The notes under the pieces: model-generated
Told to the model about the DNA's origin: nothing
The model's input: only the letters and a program-made list of their open reading frames with translations
Database searches by the model: none
Assembly: GCA_045630285.1 (NCBI GenBank)
Contig: JAZQSX010000013.1
Coordinates: forward strand, 1-35,461
DNA length: 35,461 bases
From: RGIG3009 sp045630285
GTDB lineage: Bacteria; Bacillota; Clostridia; Oscillospirales; Acutalibacteraceae
Reading direction: 5' to 3'
Position numbers and translations under genes: made by a program
Shown here: positions 31,671 through 35,461 of the stretch, in pieces
Numbering within the stretch: position 1 is the first letter of the stretch
Layout of the letters: each line of letters opens with the position of its first letter

Positions 31671-34365
31671 GTGCAAAATGTGCGGTGGCGCATTAGAAAT
31701 TCAAAATAACGAAACGGTTGTTGAGTGCGAATACTGTGGGGCTCAACAAACGCTCCCCAAACTTGACGACGAAAAGCGTGCAAATATGTACGACAGAGCA
31801 AACCATTTTCGTCGTAACAATGAATTTGATAAAGCGATGGGTATTTATGAGCAGATTCTCAACGAGGATAATACCGATGCAGAGGCTTATTGGTCTTTAG
31901 TCCTCTGCCGTTATGGTATTGAATATGTCGAGGATCCTTCTTCCCACAAACGAGTTCCTACTGTTAATCGCGCTCAGTTTACATCCATTTTTGATGACGA
32001 TAATTACAAATCCGCTTTGAATAATGCGGACTCTTATCAAAAAGCCATTTACGAAAAAGAAGCAAAAGAGATCAACGAGATTCAAAAGGGTATCCTCGCA
32101 ATTTCTCAAAAGGAAGAGCCTTTTGATGTTTTCATTTGCTATAAGGAAACCGATAACAATGGCCGTCGTACTCCTGATAGCGTATTGGCAAATGATTTGT
32201 ACCATCAGTTAACTCAGGAAGGGTTTAAGGTATTCTTTGCTCGTATCACCTTGGAAGACAAACTCGGCTCGGCTTATGAGCCCTATATTTTTGCAGCCCT
32301 TAACAGCGCAAAGGTAATGGTCGTTCTCGGCACAAAGCCCGAGTATTTTAATGCCGTTTGGGTCAAGAACGAATGGAGTCGTTATCTCTCCCTTATCAAA
32401 AACGGCGCCAAGAAAATGCTCATCCCTGCTTACAAGGATATGGATCCCTATGATTTGCCGGAGGAATTTTCCCACTTGCAAGCACAGGATATGTCTAAAC
32501 TCGGCTTTATGCAGGATTTGATTCGTGGTATCAAAAAGATTGCTGAGGCAGACACGCCAAAAACCACCGTTGTCAAAGAAACGGTAATTAGCGGCGGAAA
32601 TGCCAATACTGCACCTCTGCTTAAGCGTGCTTTTATGTTCTTAGAGGATAAGGAGTGGAACTCTGCAGACGAGTATTGCGAAAAAGTCTTGGATATTGAT
32701 CCCGAAAACCCATCTGCTTATTTAGGCAAACTTTTGTCAGAATTAAGGGTAAGAAAACAGGAATCTTTAAAGGACTGCGCCAAGCCCTTTGATCATAGCA
32801 ACAACTATCAAAAAGCTGTCCGCTTTGCTGACGAAAAGTTAAAGGCCTCACTTACGGGCTACATAGAGCATATCAATACCCGTAATGAAAATACCCGCCT
32901 TGATGATATCTACACCCGTGCAAAAAATGCCATGTCTGCGGCAAATACCGAGAGTGCTTATAAGGAAGCAGCGCATCTTTTTGAATCCATTGATGAATAT
33001 CAAGATTCTGCCGTTCTTGCACAGTCGTGCTACGAAAAAGCGGAGATAGCAAGAAAGGATACAATTCTCTCCAAAGGCAAATCTAAAATGAGCGGAGAGA
33101 TCATATCCAATTACGAATCTGCTATAAAATTGTTTGAAACGATCTCTGGTTGGAGGGATGCGGATGAGCAAATTATCGCTTGTCAAAGAAAAATAGAGGG
33201 AATCAAAGCAAAAGCGGAAGCCGAGCGTTTGGAAAAAGAACGCAAAGCCGAAATCGAGCGTAAAGAAGCAGAACGCATTGCAAAACGCAATAAGAAAATT
33301 GCGATAATTACAACACTTATCGTTTGTGCTTTTATCGCTTTTATTATCGTTTTGTATACTGCTATTCGTGACGGCAAATACAACGATGCCATTGCATTGA
33401 TGGATGCTGGAAAATATACTGAAGCGATATCTGCATTTGAGGCGCTTGATGGATACAAAGACAGCGCAACTAAGATTACCGAATGCAATACTGCTATTCT
33501 TGACGGCAAATACAACGATGCCATTACCTTGATGGATACTGGAAAATATACTGAAGCGATATCTGCATTTGAGGCGCTTGATGGATACAAAGACAGCGCA
33601 ACTAAGATTACCGAATGCAAATACAACGATGCCATTACCTTGATGGATACTGGAAATATTATTGAGGCGTATGAGGCATTAGTAGCGTTAGAAGGGTATA
33701 AGGACAGTACAGACAAAGCTAACTCTATTTGTTATAAGTACAAAGTTGAAAAACTGAAAGTTGCCGAAGTGGGAGACTATGTGTTTTTCGGCGCATACGA
33801 ACAGGATAATAACACTTCAAACGGCAAAGAAGATGTTGAATGGCGTGTTCTTGAGATAAAAGACGGGAAGGCACTTGTAATCAGCAAATATGGGCTTGAT
33901 TGTAAGCAGTACAATACAAGTCGTACTGATGTTACTTGGAAAACTTGCTCCCTTCGAAAGTGGTTGAATAATGATTTTATCAATGCAGTATTTTCTGCCG
34001 AAGAAAAGGCAATGATTCCAACTGTTACGGTGTCGGCAGATAAAAATCCAGAATACAGTACAAATCCCGGCAATGCAACGCAGGATCAGGTGTTCTTGCT
34101 CAGCATCACGGAAGCGAATAAATATTTCAGTTCCGATAGTGCAATACTGTGTGAGCCCACGAAGTATGCAGATGCAAATGGAGCGTTTGTCAATATCGGC
34201 AATGGCAACTGCTATTGGTGGCTGCGGTCGCCCGGCTTCACTCAGGGTAAGGCCGCCTTTGTCGACTATTACGACGGTGTCGACGAGCGCGGCACCCGCG
34301 GCACCAGTGTCGACATCAGTGATCTTGCCGTTCGCCCCGCTTTATGGATCGATCTGAATTCTTAA
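31657..34365 (+). CDS. TIR-domain membrane receptor-like protein with zinc ribbon, TPR and DUF6273
   Basis: The product has 902 residues. A zinc ribbon (Cys6, Cys9, Cys24, Cys27) is followed by a TPR-like segment (40-150). The TIR domain (about 154-295) begins PFDVFICYKETD; Glu208 in SAYEPYIFAAL sits where TIR NADases have the catalytic Glu, and WVKNEWSRYL (235-244) matches the following box. More helical repeats (320-510) and a Lys/Glu coiled coil lead to one membrane span (about 548-570), preceded by KRNKK, so the N-terminal part should be inside. Outside lie two to three 44-residue repeats (572-690) and a DUF6273 C-type-lectin-like domain (700-902, ending WWLRSPG ... AVRPALWIDL). ATG 31657 follows GAGGAG. 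It is the last gene of the operon. Confidence 0.85.
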   Translation: MAIFKCKMCGGALEIQNNETVVECEYCGAQQTLPKLDDEKRANMYDRANHFRRNNEFDKAMGIYEQILNEDNTDAEAYWSLVLCRYGIEYVEDPSSHKRVPTVNRAQFTSIFDDDNYKSALNNADSYQKAIYEKEAKEINEIQKGILAISQKEEPFDVFICYKETDNNGRRTPDSVLANDLYHQLTQEGFKVFFARITLEDKLGSAYEPYIFAALNSAKVMVVLGTKPEYFNAVWVKNEWSRYLSLIKNGAKKMLIPAYKDMDPYDLPEEFSHLQAQDMSKLGFMQDLIRGIKKIAEADTPKTTVVKETVISGGNANTAPLLKRAFMFLEDKEWNSADEYCEKVLDIDPENPSAYLGKLLSELRVRKQESLKDCAKPFDHSNNYQKAVRFADEKLKASLTGYIEHINTRNENTRLDDIYTRAKNAMSAANTESAYKEAAHLFESIDEYQDSAVLAQSCYEKAEIARKDTILSKGKSKMSGEIISNYESAIKLFETISGWRDADEQIIACQRKIEGIKAKAEAERLEKERKAEIERKEAERIAKRNKKIAIITTLIVCAFIAFIIVLYTAIRDGKYNDAIALMDAGKYTEAISAFEALDGYKDSATKITECNTAILDGKYNDAITLMDTGKYTEAISAFEALDGYKDSATKITECKYNDAITLMDTGNIIEAYEALVALEGYKDSTDKANSICYKYKVEKLKVAEVGDYVFFGAYEQDNNTSNGKEDVEWRVLEIKDGKALVISKYGLDCKQYNTSRTDVTWKTCSLRKWLNNDFINAVFSAEEKAMIPTVTVSADKNPEYSTNPGNATQDQVFLLSITEANKYFSSDSAILCEPTKYADANGAFVNIGNGNCYWWLRSPGFTQGKAAFVDYYDGVDERGTRGTSVDISDLAVRPALWIDLNS
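33371..33655 (+). repeat. In-gene tandem repeat, 132-bp period
   Basis: The unit encoding GKYNDAI-LMD-GKYTEAISA and FEALDGYKDSATKITEC occurs twice, 132 bp apart, with only a few base differences. A third partial unit starts 111 bp later, short of seven residues, and then diverges. The near identity at DNA level suggests recent duplication. Confidence 0.85.
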
Positions 34366-34366
34366 A

Positions 34367-34590
34367 TTAGAGCCGAAGAAAATTAAGTTCTTCTTTCATC
34401 AATTCCGCAAACTTGATACCACAAAGCTGGAACGCCGGCGTTCACTGATAGACAATTTCGTAAATGCAGTTTTCCTGCACGATGACCGCATCGATTTTGT
34501 CTTCAACGATCAGAAAGGTACACAAACCGTGACCTTCAAAGAATTGGAAGAGGCGTCCGAAGGAAGTTCGGATTTAATCGTGTCTGCTCG
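34367..34590 (+). pseudogene. C-terminal remnant of a large serine recombinase
   Basis: From the codon right after the TIR gene stop the frame reads PKKIKFFFHQFRKLDTTKLE, then RRRSLIDNFVNAVFLHDDRI and VFNDQKGTQTVTFKELEEA. This is the end of large serine recombinases (LIDxFVNAVxLYDDKI... motif). There is no upstream part and no start. It is on the plus strand, opposite to the remnant at 28.3-28.8 kb. Confidence 0.75.
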
Positions 34591-34593
34591 GCC

Positions 34594-34631
34594 AACAAAA
34601 CACCGATCACTTTCGTGGTCGGTGTTTTGTT
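34594..34631 (+). terminator. Terminator after the TIR gene and recombinase remnant
   Basis: Arms AACAAAACACCGA (34594-34606) and TCGGTGTTTTGTT (34619-34631) are perfect, and an inner TCAC/GTGG-type pairing extends the stem. It is the first terminator after the SPFH-TIR operon. Confidence 0.8.
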
Positions 34632-34712
34632 ATTCTGTGCGATTGGTTAAAGCGGCTGTCCGCCCCAAGTTTCGAGGCAAAAAGCGCCGTTTTAAATTTT
34701 CTTATCCCGCAC

Positions 34713-34741
34713 TTGACACTGTCCATAATTCGGGTTATAAT
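34713..34741 (+). promoter_or_regulatory. Consensus promoter of the zinc-ribbon membrane protein gene
   Basis: TTGACA (34713-34718) and TATAAT (34736-34741) with a 17-bp spacer. Confidence 0.9.
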
Positions 34742-34767
34742 GAAGAAAATGTTAGGAGGGTGTTTTT

Positions 34768-35322
34768 ATGTCTAAGATTTGTTCTTCTTGCGGCGCTGAA
34801 ATGGCCGATGAGCTCAACTTCTGTGCTGCTTGCGGCGCTCCCGCACAGCCTGTTCAGCAGGCTGCTCCCGTGCAGCCCGTTCAGCAGCCCGTTCAGCAGC
34901 CCGTGCAGCAGCCCGTGCAGCCGCAGTATGTACAGCAGCCGCAGTACGTGCAGCAGCCGCAGTATGTGCAGCAGCCGCAGTACATGCAGCAGCCTGTCAT
35001 GATGGTGAAGCCGAAGATCGCCGGTCGTGGCCTCGGTATCTCTTCCATGGTGCTGGGCATCATCGGTTTGGTGTATGCTTTCCCGCTGGTCGCTGCGATC
35101 ATCGAGTTGCTGGATTCCCCCAGCTACTACTCCCGCGTCGTGGCGGAGGGCTTTGCTCCCTTTGTTGTTCTTGCCAGCATTTTGGGTATCCTCTCCGTGT
35201 CGTTCGGCGGTGCCGCTCGCAGCAAGGGCTATCGTTGCGGCGTCAGCACGTCCGGCCTGGTCATGAGCATCATTTCGCTCGTGCTCAGCGTGGTGTGGAT
35301 CGTTCTGGTCGCTACGGCGTAA
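34768..35322 (+). CDS. Zinc-ribbon membrane protein with Gln/Pro-rich repeats
   Basis: The 184-residue protein starts with a zinc ribbon (CSSCGAEMADELNFCAACG, Cys5/8/20/23). A repeat region follows (about 27-76) of PVQQ and PQYVQQ units. Then come about three membrane spans (LGISSMVLGIIGLVYAFPLV, FAPFVVLASILGILSVSFGG, LVMSIISLVLSVVWIVLVAT), of the DUF4190-like kind. Such proteins are common in Clostridia and have no fixed role. ATG 34768 follows TTAGGAGG, and the promoter is full consensus, so expression should be strong. The gene is GC-rich like the chromosome and lies outside the AT-rich island. The DNA coding for the Gln/Pro stretch is itself repetitive. Confidence 0.82.
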   Translation: MSKICSSCGAEMADELNFCAACGAPAQPVQQAAPVQPVQQPVQQPVQQPVQPQYVQQPQYVQQPQYVQQPQYMQQPVMMVKPKIAGRGLGISSMVLGIIGLVYAFPLVAAIIELLDSPSYYSRVVAEGFAPFVVLASILGILSVSFGGAARSKGYRCGVSTSGLVMSIISLVLSVVWIVLVATA

Positions 35323-35343
35323 TCTGTCAAAACATATCACATC

Positions 35344-35375
35344 AAAGCGGCAGGGAAATCCCTGCCGCTTTTGTT
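35344..35375 (+). terminator. Terminator of the zinc-ribbon membrane protein gene
   Basis: Arms AAAGCGGCAGGGA and TCCCTGCCGCTTT with a 2-nt gap, then a T run. Confidence 0.9.
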
Positions 35376-35413
35376 ATGCCGTGTCTGACACCGTTCAGCG
35401 ATGAAACTCAAAA

Positions 35414-35441
35414 ACGTCCCCGACGCACACACGCGTCCGGG
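35414..35441 (-). terminator. Probable minus-strand terminator of a gene beyond the right edge
   Basis: CCCCGACGC and GCGTCCGGGG form a stem, with a T run on the minus strand to the left (AAAAACG on the plus strand). The gene it ends would lie to the right of the window. Confidence 0.55.
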
Positions 35442-35461
35442 GGGTGTCTTATTTTCTTACC

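Noticed and set aside
1..35461. CRISPR array or cas genes
   Set aside because: No regularly spaced direct repeats with unique spacers were seen. The only tandem repeats are in-gene (33.4-33.7 kb and 34.85-34.99 kb).

Overview
The window reads as chromosomal DNA of an endospore-forming, low-to-mid GC Clostridia member, probably an Oscillospirales/Ruminococcaceae-like gut bacterium. Supporting signs are spoVT, spoIIAA, strong AAGGAGG-type ribosome binding sites, sigma-A promoters with 17-bp spacers, a YfhO protein, MORN and zinc-ribbon proteins, and the codon style. This placement is an inference; there is no rRNA here. Most of the window is GC-rich, but two blocks (about 0.57-4.6 kb and 28.2-34.6 kb) are visibly AT-richer and look acquired.

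Layout. (1) 0-4.6 kb: an intact spoVT followed by two cassettes of the same design: a minus-strand effector gene, a divergent plus-strand regulator, a palindromic terminator that is identical in both cassettes, and a broken copy of the spoVT 5' end. Cassette 1 is lipoprotein + XRE; cassette 2 is a GH172-like protein + AraC. (2) 4.6-9 kb: orphan spoIIAA, an unrecognised 336-aa protein, a YbjQ-like protein, a MORN protein, a sugar isomerase-type TIM barrel and a YczE-like membrane protein. (3) 9.2-12.8 kb: an alpha/beta hydrolase, then a promoter-to-terminator unit without a convincing ORF whose sequence folds into nested helices (candidate structured ncRNA), then a TRAP transporter membrane pair with a divergent LysR regulator. 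(4) 13.7-19.5 kb: a five-gene surface-sugar operon (flippase, ATP-grasp ligase, DegT aminotransferase, rfbA, rfbB). (5) 19.6-27.7 kb: cell-wall amidase, tRNA-dihydrouridine synthase, then minus-strand GH20, GH13 and YfhO genes. (6) 27.8-28.1 kb: tRNA-Pro(CGG) with a partial direct repeat of its 3' end 199 bp downstream. (7) 28.3-34.6 kb: an AT-rich island bounded on both sides by decayed large serine recombinase fragments. It carries a tight four-gene operon: SPFH/zinc-ribbon protein, membrane protein, DUF4365 nuclease-like protein, and a 902-aa TIR protein with one membrane span and an outside DUF6273 domain. (8) 34.7 kb to the end: a zinc-ribbon/Gln-Pro-repeat membrane protein.

The strongest candidates for something undescribed are the SPFH-TIR operon, in which the TIR protein has a Toll-like-receptor-like order of domains (cytosolic TIR, one span, outside sensor-like domain), the structured RNA at about 10.48-10.83 kb, and the repeated spoVT-head cassettes at the left end. 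All functional statements come from reading motifs by eye; no database search was run.
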